A DNA stretch of 5,170 bases, from assembly GCA_020355945.1 (NCBI GenBank), contig CP070627.1:2177986-2183155 (forward strand). The letters are read 5' to 3'. The position numbers and the translations under genes are program-made. The first letter of the stretch is position 1. The number at the start of each line of letters is the position of its first letter. The stretch is from Candidatus Aminicenantota bacterium (lineage in GTDB: Bacteria; Acidobacteriota; Aminicenantia; UBA2199). Positions 1-5,151 of this stretch are shown piece by piece. The notes beneath the pieces are model-generated. The model saw nothing but the letters and a program-made list of their open reading frames with translations. It was not told the DNA's origin and made no database searches.

Positions 1-32
1 TGGCCGGAGTTAAAAAAATTTAAAATGAGGGC

Positions 33-61
33 TTGAAACTAGAACGTAAAAGATGTAAAAT
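33..61 (+). promoter_or_regulatory. Predicted sigma70-type promoter of the lipoprotein pair
   Basis: A -35 box TTGAAA (33-38, one mismatch to TTGACA) and a -10 box TAAAAT (56-61, one mismatch to TATAAT) are separated by the optimal 17 bp. The transcript would begin near position 68, leaving a leader of about 30 nt that contains the ribosome binding site of the first gene. A short inverted repeat, GTAC-ATA-GTAC (68-78), sits at the predicted start site and could be an operator or chance. The promoter is read from sequence match only. Confidence 0.6.
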
Positions 62-84
62 GAACTGGTACATAGTACACAAAA

Positions 85-90
85 AAGGGA
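85..90 (+). promoter_or_regulatory. Ribosome binding site of first lipoprotein gene
   Basis: AAGGGA ends 7 nt before the ATG at 98. This is suitable Shine-Dalgarno spacing and fixes the start of the first lipoprotein gene. Confidence 0.6.
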
Positions 91-97
91 CTTAACA

Positions 98-847
98 ATG
101 AAAATATTACAAATAATTGTATACATCCTGTTAGTAGTAAGTTTAATCGGCTGCGGCGGCAGAACCGAGGAATTCGAATACCTGGACCTCACAGGAAAAT
201 CCTCATCACAAGGAAAAGCAGGAACACAGGGTGAGGGCGAAGCATTCAGACCGGAAAGCCCGCCCGGGGGATGGATTAGAAGCATCTCTTTCTCCAAACA
301 TTTGAGAAAAGATGGCACCGCATTGAAAATCAAGGTAGAAACCACCACCCCTATGGAAGAAGATCAACATTTCTCCTATATATACTGGAAAAATGGGAAA
401 AAACAGGAAGAAACCTCAAACGACACCCTGTCCCCTAAATCTTATAAAAAAGGAGATATCATATTTGCCGATGTGATATTTTACCAGGAAGGCCAAATAC
501 TGGAACAGAGACGGTCTGAAATGTTACAAATTACGAATTCTTCTCCTATTATTGAAGATGTGATTATTCCTGATATTGAAGGGCCGGGGGTTTATCATAT
601 AATTGTGAAAGCCCACGAACCTGACGGCGACAAAATCACCTTTTCATTAGAGGATAACCCTTTGCCCGGGAGGCTGAAAATTAACCCTGCCACCGGCTCG
701 GTAACCTGCTCCCTGGGTAAAAAAATCCCGCCTGAAAAAATGAAATTTATTATTAAAGCGGATGACGGTGACGGTGGCATCACAAAAAAAGCCGTCACCA
801 TCACATTTAAAATAAGAGAACCGGAAAATAACCAGGAAGAAGAATAA
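98..847 (+). CDS. Putative lipoprotein with Ig-like and cadherin-like (He_PIG-type) domains
   Basis: A 249-residue predicted lipoprotein of unknown function. A hydrophobic stretch (residues 3-17) leads into a good lipobox, LIGC, with Cys19 as the predicted lipidated residue. A Gly/Ser/Glu-rich linker follows (about 31-57). The first beta-rich region (about 60-147) carries the pattern of bacterial Ig-like domains: a W/NG strand (YWKNG, 96-100), YKKGDII (116-122), and an ITNSSPII domain boundary (145-152). The second region (about 153-240) resembles cadherin-like/He_PIG modules, with EPDGD (174-178), LKINPATGS (193-201) and ADDGDGG (221-227). The acidic loops might bind calcium, which is inference. 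The tail is highly acidic (EPENNQEEE). The ATG at 98 has an AAGGGA site at 7 nt. The next gene is a paralogue 25 bp downstream and probably shares its mRNA. Likely location is the periplasmic face of a membrane or the cell surface. A structural, adhesion or assembly role is possible, but no specific function can be assigned. Confidence 0.8.
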   Translation: MKILQIIVYILLVVSLIGCGGRTEEFEYLDLTGKSSSQGKAGTQGEGEAFRPESPPGGWIRSISFSKHLRKDGTALKIKVETTTPMEEDQHFSYIYWKNGKKQEETSNDTLSPKSYKKGDIIFADVIFYQEGQILEQRRSEMLQITNSSPIIEDVIIPDIEGPGVYHIIVKAHEPDGDKITFSLEDNPLPGRLKINPATGSVTCSLGKKIPPEKMKFIIKADDGDGGITKKAVTITFKIREPENNQEEE

Positions 848-860
848 AAACTCACATGTA

Positions 861-866
861 AAGGAG
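861..866 (+). promoter_or_regulatory. Ribosome binding site of second envelope-protein gene
   Basis: AAGGAG lies 6 nt before the ATG at 873, inside the 25-bp gap after the first gene. No separate promoter is apparent in that gap, which supports co-transcription. Confidence 0.65.
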
Positions 867-872
867 AATCCC

Positions 873-1700
873 ATGAAACCCGGTAAAAATAAACATATAT
901 TCAAGATGATTGGCATCGGTGTTATCGTGGTTTTGCTGTCAATCACATTCTTTTGTTCCAAGAAAGAAGAAAAAACCGAGCAATACCAGGTGAAACCCAG
1001 GAGGACTCGGTCCCTGGAACCGGTGATCACCGAAGTGAAACTGGAACCCTCCCAGCCCACTTCTACTGATTCCCTGGAGGCAATTCCAGTGCTGAAAGAT
1101 ACCCGGATGAAGCATGTAAAGTTCCGATACCAGTGGTTTGTAAATGAAAGAATAATCCGGGAAAAAGATAATCAACTCCTGGAAAAACAACATTATAAAA
1201 AAGGTGACATCATATACTGCAGGGTTAAAGCCACCAGGGGTATATACGAATCAAAAGTAATCAAAAGCAAACCCATCAAAATCAAAAACTCCGGGCCCAT
1301 TATTAAACTGGTGCCGTGGGAAAATGTCCGGCCCCCGGGTCGGTTTCGTTATACGATTAATGCATCGGACCCTGACAATGATCCGCTGACCTATCAACTG
1401 GTTTCCCCCCTGGACGTGGGAATCGATATCAACCCTGAAACCGGGGAAATCCTGTGGGATATCCCGGAAATTCCCGAACCTGAGCCTATTGACACCAGGA
1501 CCAGCATCAGCGAAGGCGAAGGTGCCACCCGTTGGGATAACGAGGAAAGCGCTGGTTCAAAAAGCGTTCCGGAAAACCAAAAGTATAGAACGCTTTATCC
1601 TGTTGTAAAAATTGTATTTGAAGTCCGGGATTCCGACGGTGAAGCCGTGGTTTCTTCCATTAGATTGGATTTAACATCCACCAGTGGAAGACCCCAATAG
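873..1700 (+). CDS. Putative membrane-anchored or lipoprotein paralogue with cadherin-like domain
   Basis: A 275-residue secreted protein of unknown function, paralogous to the upstream gene. The N-terminus has basic residues (MKPGKNKH), a hydrophobic segment (about 9-27) and then Cys28 followed by SKKEEK. This looks like a lipoprotein signal, but the residues before Cys28 are T-F-F. Phe at -1 is atypical for signal peptidase II, so an uncleaved membrane anchor is the alternative. An Arg/Pro-rich linker (about 36-62) precedes an Ig-like region (about 63-139) with YQWFVN (86-91) and YKKGDII (108-114). The NSGPII boundary (139-144) leads into a He_PIG/cadherin-like region with ASDPDNDPLTY (164-174) and INPETGEILWDIP (186-198). 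An acidic, Pro/Ser/Gly-rich insertion (about 199-242) separates this from the last strands (VFEVRDSDG, 248-256). It ends at a TAG inside a small hairpin, just ahead of a strong terminator. Function cannot be named. Co-expression with the first gene suggests the two products act together. Confidence 0.78.
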   Translation: MKPGKNKHIFKMIGIGVIVVLLSITFFCSKKEEKTEQYQVKPRRTRSLEPVITEVKLEPSQPTSTDSLEAIPVLKDTRMKHVKFRYQWFVNERIIREKDNQLLEKQHYKKGDIIYCRVKATRGIYESKVIKSKPIKIKNSGPIIKLVPWENVRPPGRFRYTINASDPDNDPLTYQLVSPLDVGIDINPETGEILWDIPEIPEPEPIDTRTSISEGEGATRWDNEESAGSKSVPENQKYRTLYPVVKIVFEVRDSDGEAVVSSIRLDLTSTSGRPQ

Positions 1701-1704
1701 GGGT
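1691..1704 (+). other. Small hairpin spanning a stop codon
   Basis: ACCCC-AATA-GGGGT forms a perfect 5-bp stem with a 4-nt loop. The TAG stop of the second envelope-protein gene (1698-1700) falls in the loop and first stem base. It lies 6 nt before the long terminator stem. On the plus strand it might protect the mRNA 3' end, although ribosomes reaching the stop codon would melt it. It may be incidental. Confidence 0.4.
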
Positions 1705-1710
1705 ATAAAA

Positions 1711-1779
1711 AGCCCACGAATTACACGAATTAACACGAAAAGAACAAAGAATTCGTGTAATTCGTGGGCTCTTTTTTTT
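1711..1779. terminator. Bidirectional intrinsic terminator with a repeat-built stem
   Basis: Positions 1711-1730 are perfectly complementary to 1751-1770, giving a 20-bp stem with a 20-nt loop. On the plus strand the stem is followed by eight Ts (1772-1779), which would end the lipoprotein-pair transcript. On the minus strand it is followed by TTTTAT (complement of 1705-1710), which would end the transcript of the convergent TPR-thioredoxin gene, whose stop codon is at 1782-1784. The stem is built from iterated CACGAAT units: 1715-1721 and 1724-1730 direct, 1751-1757 and 1760-1766 inverted. A related CACGAAA lies in the loop (1734-1740). Confidence 0.88.
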
Positions 1780-1781
1780 CA

Positions 1782-2816
1782 TTATTTCCGGGCGAAGGCG
1801 TGCGCACCGTCATGACGAGTTGCAAGCAAGTAAGCAATAACGCGGCGCAGTTCTTCACCTTTGATATCAAAGGACCTTAAAACTCCCTTTTGGTCTACCA
1901 GCCATAGGGAAGGTACGGAATTCACACCGTAACGTTTCACGGTATCGTCTTGCCACACCTGACCGCTGCAAGAATGTTTCCACTGCAATTTCGTTTGTTT
2001 GATATATTCCTTTGTTCTATCCAGGTTAGAGTCCAGGCTGATGCTGACGATCTCAACGCCTTTATCTTTGAACTGTTGGTAAACCTGGTCTAAATAGGGC
2101 ATTTCATTTTTGCAAGGTTCGCACCAGGTGGCCCAAAAATAGATGAGTACAACTTTTCCCCGTTGGTTTGCCAAAGTGAAATCTTCACCGGTAAGAAGTT
2201 TTACCCTAAAGTTCTTCGCAGGGTAACCCAGGCCGATGCTGAGTTTGATGTTCTCGATAATTCGATAGAAACGTTTATCGCTTTGCAGCGGTTCGTATTT
2301 TTTATCTTCCAGGATGCGGTAACTGATGAATCCCCTGGTCACCGCTTCTTGAAGCCAGTCCAATGCGTCGTTTCTACTGCCCATCCGTAAATAAACGTGC
2401 ATGATATTTATGCAGTCCCAGGGAGATTTTTTTTTAGTGATCTTATCTTTTCTCAAAGCAACTTTAAGTGCCTCCGTCAGCTTCCCCTGCAAAAACAATA
2501 TATTATATTGGGCAGATAAAAGTTCTTCCGATTCCCCGGAAGTTTTGATCTCCTTTTGGATAAACGCTAATGCTTCATCGTATCTTTTGAGTTTTACCAG
2601 GATATTATATTTCATTTGCAGCAATTCATTGGAAGGCCCTACTATCTTCAATGATTGTTCGGTTAATTGCAGGGCTTTGAGGTACTGCTGTTCACTATAC
2701 AGTCGGTAAATCTTTTGCATCAATTCTTTATTACCCTTACCGGTATCCGCCCGGTTAGCCCCCAGGTGAATCACCAGCAGCGAAACAATTAAACATAATA
2801 CTATTATTTTCTTCAT
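1782..2816 (-). CDS. Exported TPR-thioredoxin (TlpA/ResA-like) fusion protein
   Basis: A 344-residue predicted periplasmic or membrane-tethered thiol-disulfide protein. The N-terminus (MKKIIVLCLIVSLLVIHLGA) is a signal peptide or anchor. Residues about 30-160 are helical, TPR-like repeats, for example YSEQQYLKALQLTEQSL (40-56), LKRYDEALAFIQKEI (76-90) and LQGKLTEALKVAL (109-121). They end in the motif GFISYRILEDKKYEPL...RF (162-183), which is common at the end of bacterial TPR regions. Residues about 197-344 are a TlpA/ResA-like domain with GYPAKNF (197-203), RGKVVLIYFWATWCEPC (219-235, redox pair Cys232/Cys235), SISLD (258-262) and the cis-proline region NSVPSLWLVD (299-308, Pro302). The family reduces or exchanges disulfides in envelope proteins such as apocytochromes. 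The client here is unknown, and the TPR part may bind it. Cys283 (HSCSG) is an additional cysteine. The start at 2816 is preferred over in-frame 2873 because AAAAGGA lies 6 nt upstream and a promoter predicts transcription from about 2828. Transcribed alone, it converges on the lipoprotein pair. Confidence 0.88.
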   Translation of the reverse strand: MKKIIVLCLIVSLLVIHLGANRADTGKGNKELMQKIYRLYSEQQYLKALQLTEQSLKIVGPSNELLQMKYNILVKLKRYDEALAFIQKEIKTSGESEELLSAQYNILFLQGKLTEALKVALRKDKITKKKSPWDCINIMHVYLRMGSRNDALDWLQEAVTRGFISYRILEDKKYEPLQSDKRFYRIIENIKLSIGLGYPAKNFRVKLLTGEDFTLANQRGKVVLIYFWATWCEPCKNEMPYLDQVYQQFKDKGVEIVSISLDSNLDRTKEYIKQTKLQWKHSCSGQVWQDDTVKRYGVNSVPSLWLVDQKGVLRSFDIKGEELRRVIAYLLATRHDGAHAFARK

Positions 2817-2823
2817 TATTTTT

Positions 2824-2830
2824 TCCTTTT
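2824..2830 (-). promoter_or_regulatory. Ribosome binding site deciding the TPR-thioredoxin start
   Basis: Read on the minus strand, AAAAGGA lies 7 nt before the ATG at 2816. This selects that ATG over the in-frame upstream ATG at 2873, which would lie upstream of the predicted transcription start. Confidence 0.65.
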
Positions 2831-2834
2831 TAAT

Positions 2835-2863
2835 ATTATAGTGCTTAAAAAAATTTTTAGCAA
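2835..2863 (-). promoter_or_regulatory. Predicted sigma70-type promoter of the TPR-thioredoxin gene
   Basis: On the minus strand, TTGCTA (2863-2858, four of six matches to TTGACA) and a perfect TATAAT (2840-2835) are separated by 17 bp. Transcription would begin near 2828, giving a leader of about 12 nt made up of little more than the ribosome binding site. AT-rich sequence upstream of the -35 (2864-2880) could help polymerase binding. Confidence 0.65.
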
Positions 2864-2885
2864 TATATCGCAATTTTTAAAGGGA

Positions 2886-2907
2886 ACAAGGGGGCTTGCC
2901 CCCTTGT
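2886..2907. repeat. GC-rich palindrome between divergent promoters
   Basis: ACAAGGGGGC-TT-GCCCCCTTGT is a perfect 10-bp inverted repeat. As nucleic acid it would fold as a 9-bp stem with a CTTG tetraloop. It can be extended by GG (2883-2884) pairing with CC (2908-2909) around a bulged A. It stands out as GC-rich in AT-rich surroundings. It lies outside both predicted transcripts, about 22 bp upstream of the minus-strand -35 and 50 bp upstream of the plus-strand -35. There is no T-run on either side. It could be an operator, a REP-like dispersed repeat or a cruciform-forming site. Confidence 0.7.
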
Positions 2908-2957
2908 CCAAAGAGGAATATGGAGACAACAATCGTCATAAGAAGAAAAATATCATC

Positions 2958-2986
2958 TTTACAAAAATAGGCATTTGGTCTATAAT
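2958..2986 (+). promoter_or_regulatory. Predicted sigma70-type promoter of the thpR-plsY-gpsA operon
   Basis: TTTACA (2958-2963, five of six matches to TTGACA) and a perfect TATAAT (2981-2986) are separated by exactly 17 bp. The normal start point, about 7 nt beyond the -10, falls on or beside the A of the thpR ATG at 2993. The mRNA would therefore be leaderless or nearly so. Confidence 0.75.
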
Positions 2987-2992
2987 CAATCC

Positions 2993-3547
2993 ATGAGAGT
3001 TTTTATCGGAATCAAGCTGGATGAACGCGTGCATGATGAAATAGAGAAGTTTTTGAAATCTTTTAAAAAAATCTCCTCCCCGGTGCGGTGGGTAAAACCC
3101 GAGAATGTCCATATTACTTTAAAGTTTATCGGGGAGGTTTCCGAGGAAAAATATTCTCACATTGAAAGACGGCTGAGCGAGGCTGAATTTAGTACCGGCC
3201 CCTTTGATTTACGGTTGGCCGGATGCGGGAAATTCGGCAGAGGCAATACCCTCAATATCTTCTGGATAGGCATTGTGCCCAGCGACCCACTCACACAAAT
3301 CTTTAAAAAAATCGAAACCACCCTGGCCAAAGCAGGTATTGAAAAAGAAAAACGTCAATTCAAACCCCATATCACTGTGGGACGGAATAAAAAGAACTTT
3401 AATTTTAAGTCCTTTTTCCAACTGATCGAAGAAAACAGCGATCGATTGATATCGGAATTTACCGTCAGTCATTTCCAGGTATTTAAGAGCCAATTAAGAC
3501 CGGAAGGCCCTATTTATACTGTACTAAAGGAGATTTCCCTTGGTTAA
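2993..3547 (+). CDS. thpR: RNA 2',3'-cyclic phosphodiesterase (2H family, ThpR/LigT)
   Basis: A 184-residue cytosolic enzyme of the 2H phosphoesterase superfamily, formerly called 2'-5' RNA ligase. Family members open terminal 2',3'-cyclic phosphates on RNA to 2'-phosphates, and some can reversibly join tRNA halves through a 2'-5' bond in vitro. Both signature HxT motifs are present: H40-I-T42 (VHITLKFIGEV) and H126-I-T128 (KPHITVGR). The opening MRVFIGIKLDE and the downstream RPEGPIYTVL are also typical, and the length is normal. The ATG at 2993 is chosen because family proteins begin at this RxFIGI segment. An in-frame TTG at 2975 would precede the -10 box and adds six unlikely residues. 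There is no ribosome binding site before 2993, consistent with leaderless translation from the adjacent promoter. The gene overlaps plsY by 8 nt and leads the lipid operon. A functional link to phospholipid synthesis is not evident. Confidence 0.92.
   Translation: MRVFIGIKLDERVHDEIEKFLKSFKKISSPVRWVKPENVHITLKFIGEVSEEKYSHIERRLSEAEFSTGPFDLRLAGCGKFGRGNTLNIFWIGIVPSDPLTQIFKKIETTLAKAGIEKEKRQFKPHITVGRNKKNFNFKSFFQLIEENSDRLISEFTVSHFQVFKSQLRPEGPIYTVLKEISLG
3526..3532 (+). promoter_or_regulatory. Ribosome binding site deciding the TTG start of plsY
   Basis: AAAGGAG, inside the end of thpR, stands 7 nt before the TTG at 3540. The strong site and good spacing support this non-ATG start. The nearby ATG at 3550 is in a different frame. 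Confidence 0.75.
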
Positions 3548-4139
3548 GCATGAAATTCTTTTCCTGGTTTTTTCTTATTTGCTGGGCGCCATTCCTTTTG
3601 GGTATATTCTCTACTATTTGACAGAGAAAAAGGACATCCGGGAAGAGGGGAGTGGGAATATCGGGGCCACCAATGTGCTGAGGGCTAAAGGCAAAATTTT
3701 CGGTATCATCACATTGGTGTTGGATATGTTGAAAGGCATTTTACCTATTCTCTATGGTCTAATGCATTTTGATTCCCCGGTACTTATCATTGGCGGTGGT
3801 GCTGCCGCTATTCTCGGGCATCTATACTCTGTTTACCTTAAATTCAAAGGTGGTAAAGGGGTTTCTACTTTTTTGGGCATGGCCGCGGTGTTTCATTTTC
3901 CCTCTGCTTTGGTTTTTGGCGCGGTATTTCTTTTCACCTACTTTCTCACCAGGTACGTCTCTGCCAGCTCCATCGCAGGGGTTACAGCGATTTTCTTTGT
4001 CACGTTATTTACCAATGTGGTGGAAGTATCCATGATCGTGTTTGTTGTTGTACTTTTAATCATTATTAAGCATCACGGCAACATCAAGCGCATCATTGCC
4101 GGCACCGAACCCCAATTATCGTGGAAGAAAAATGGGTAA
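3540..4139 (+). CDS. plsY: Acyl-phosphate:glycerol-3-phosphate acyltransferase PlsY
   Basis: A 199-residue inner-membrane enzyme that transfers an acyl group from acyl-phosphate to the sn-1 position of glycerol-3-phosphate, giving lysophosphatidic acid. All three conserved PlsY loops are visible: GSGNIGATNVLRAKGK (37-52), GHLYSVYLKFKGGKGVST (93-110) and HHGNIKRIIAGTEPQL (178-193). Hydrophobic segments at about 4-27, 54-74, 80-98, 112-136 and 142-176 fit the five-helix family topology, and the length is typical. Translation starts at a TTG with a strong ribosome binding site and overlaps the thpR stop by 8 nt (TTGGTTAA). Its own stop overlaps the gpsA start by 8 nt, so translation is probably coupled. 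GpsA next door supplies its glycerol-3-phosphate. PlsX, which makes the acyl-phosphate, is not in this window. Loop 3 begins HH where many homologues have HR, a minor variation. Confidence 0.96.
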   Translation: MVKHEILFLVFSYLLGAIPFGYILYYLTEKKDIREEGSGNIGATNVLRAKGKIFGIITLVLDMLKGILPILYGLMHFDSPVLIIGGGAAAILGHLYSVYLKFKGGKGVSTFLGMAAVFHFPSALVFGAVFLFTYFLTRYVSASSIAGVTAIFFVTLFTNVVEVSMIVFVVVLLIIIKHHGNIKRIIAGTEPQLSWKKNG

Positions 4140-5151
4140 AGATAAAATATTGGTCATCGGAGGTGGTTCCTGGGGTACGGCCTTTGCCAATTACCTGGCA
4201 ACTTCCGACCCGGAACGCCAGGTTAAACTCCGGGTAAGAGAAAAAGAGATCATCGATGCCATTCGTTCTACCCATGAGAATCCTGTATTCCTCCCGGGCA
4301 TCAAACTGGCCCCGGGATTGAAACCGGTGCATAAGTTGAAAAAAGAAGCGGCGGCAGCAGATATCCTCATATTTGCCGTGCCGTCAAAATATATCAAGAA
4401 TGTATTTAAGGATTTAAAGGGTACGATTAAAAATAAACGGATGGTAAACCTGTCAAAAGGTTTTGAAGCCACCTCTTTAAAGACTATATCACAACTGGCG
4501 GCGGAGGTATTTGGTCCGGGGGTGCTGGACCAGTGGGTCACCATTTCCGGGCCTTCTTTTGCCAGGGAATTGGCCTCCAATCACCCCACTGTAGTGGCGG
4601 CCTGTTCCCATAACCCGGACCTGGTGGAATACTTCCAGAAGGATTTTTCCTCTGATATTTTACGCATTTATCGCTGTGATGACCTGGTGGGTATCGAAGT
4701 GGGAGGGGCAATGAAAAATATCATGGCTATTGCTTCCGGCATCGTCAATGGGTGCGGTTACGGTTACAATACTACCGCGTCGTTGGTCACCCGGGCCAGT
4801 GTAGAGATGATGCGCTTCGGCCTGAAACTGGGGGCGCGACAGGAAACCTTTTGGGGACTGGCTGGAATCGGTGACCTGATGCTGACCTGTTTCGGCCACC
4901 TGTCTCGAAACTTCCAATTGGGCCAACGCATTGCCCGGGGCGAATCCCTCAGCCAAATCGAAAAATCAACAGCCATGGTGGCCGAAGGCGTTGAGACCAC
5001 AAAAGCCGTTAAACTCCTGGCCCACAAAATGGAAATCGAAATGCCCATCACCAACGAAGTCTACGAAATTCTATTTAATAATAAAAACCCCTTTGAAGCA
5101 TTAAGAGGGTTGATGAAAAGGAGACTACAACCAGAATGGAATATAAATTAG
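4132..5151 (+). CDS. gpsA: NAD(P)H-dependent glycerol-3-phosphate dehydrogenase GpsA
   Basis: A 339-residue cytosolic enzyme that reduces dihydroxyacetone phosphate to sn-glycerol-3-phosphate, the backbone for phospholipids and the substrate of PlsY upstream. The N-terminal Rossmann fold has the dinucleotide motif GGGSWGTAFANYL (10-22), followed by NPVFLPGIKL (50-59), FAVPS (81-85), NLSKGFE (106-112) and ISGPSFARELA (138-148). The C-terminal helical domain has the catalytic-lysine segment EVGGAMKNIMAIASGI (189-204, Lys195), NTTASLVTRA (213-222), GLAGIGDLMLTC (242-253, Asp248), SRNFQLG (258-264) and VAEGVETTKAV (283-293). The length is usual and no key motif is missing. The ATG at 4132 is chosen because it begins just before the Rossmann strand and has GTGGAAG upstream. 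An in-frame TTG at 4096 would add twelve residues within plsY. The gene overlaps plsY by 8 nt and the next start by 16 nt. Confidence 0.97.
   Translation: MGKDKILVIGGGSWGTAFANYLATSDPERQVKLRVREKEIIDAIRSTHENPVFLPGIKLAPGLKPVHKLKKEAAAADILIFAVPSKYIKNVFKDLKGTIKNKRMVNLSKGFEATSLKTISQLAAEVFGPGVLDQWVTISGPSFARELASNHPTVVAACSHNPDLVEYFQKDFSSDILRIYRCDDLVGIEVGGAMKNIMAIASGIVNGCGYGYNTTASLVTRASVEMMRFGLKLGARQETFWGLAGIGDLMLTCFGHLSRNFQLGQRIARGESLSQIEKSTAMVAEGVETTKAVKLLAHKMEIEMPITNEVYEILFNNKNPFEALRGLMKRRLQPEWNIN

Noticed and set aside
647..1060. 137-codon reading frame on the minus strand across the two lipoprotein genes
   Set aside because: It is antisense to two genes with clear domain motifs and ribosome binding sites. 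Its translation is Phe-rich with no recognisable motif.
1715..1766. CACGAAT repeats considered as a CRISPR array or iteron-type origin
   Set aside because: The units are only 7 nt with 2-3 nt between them and pair into one perfect hairpin. There are no spacers and no Cas or replication genes, so a terminator explains them better.
2401..2709. 102-codon plus-strand frame inside the TPR-thioredoxin gene
   Set aside because: It is opposite a well-supported gene, lacks a recognisable ribosome binding site or motif, and is a shadow of the TPR coding region.
2817..2873. ATG at 2873 as the start of the TPR-thioredoxin gene
   Set aside because: It would place 19 charged residues before the signal peptide and lies upstream of the predicted transcription start. 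The ATG at 2816 has a good ribosome binding site.
2886..2907. Palindrome considered as an intrinsic terminator
   Set aside because: No T-run follows on either strand, and it lies upstream of both divergent promoters, with no gene ending toward it inside the intergenic region.
2920..2970. 16-codon reading frame (METTIVIRR...) before thpR, considered as a leader peptide
   Set aside because: It overlaps the thpR -35 box, its purine-rich upstream sequence is only 2 nt from the ATG, and it lies upstream of the predicted transcription start.
2975..2992. TTG at 2975 as an upstream start of thpR
   Set aside because: It precedes the -10 box, has no ribosome binding site, and would add six residues before the typical MRxFIGI start.
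3550..3552. ATG at 3550 as the plsY start
   Set aside because: It is in a different frame from the PlsY motifs. The TTG at 3540 is in frame and has AAAGGAG at ideal spacing.
4096..4131. TTG at 4096 as the start of gpsA
   Set aside because: The extra twelve residues are just plsY read in another frame. The ATG at 4132 begins right before the conserved Rossmann strand.
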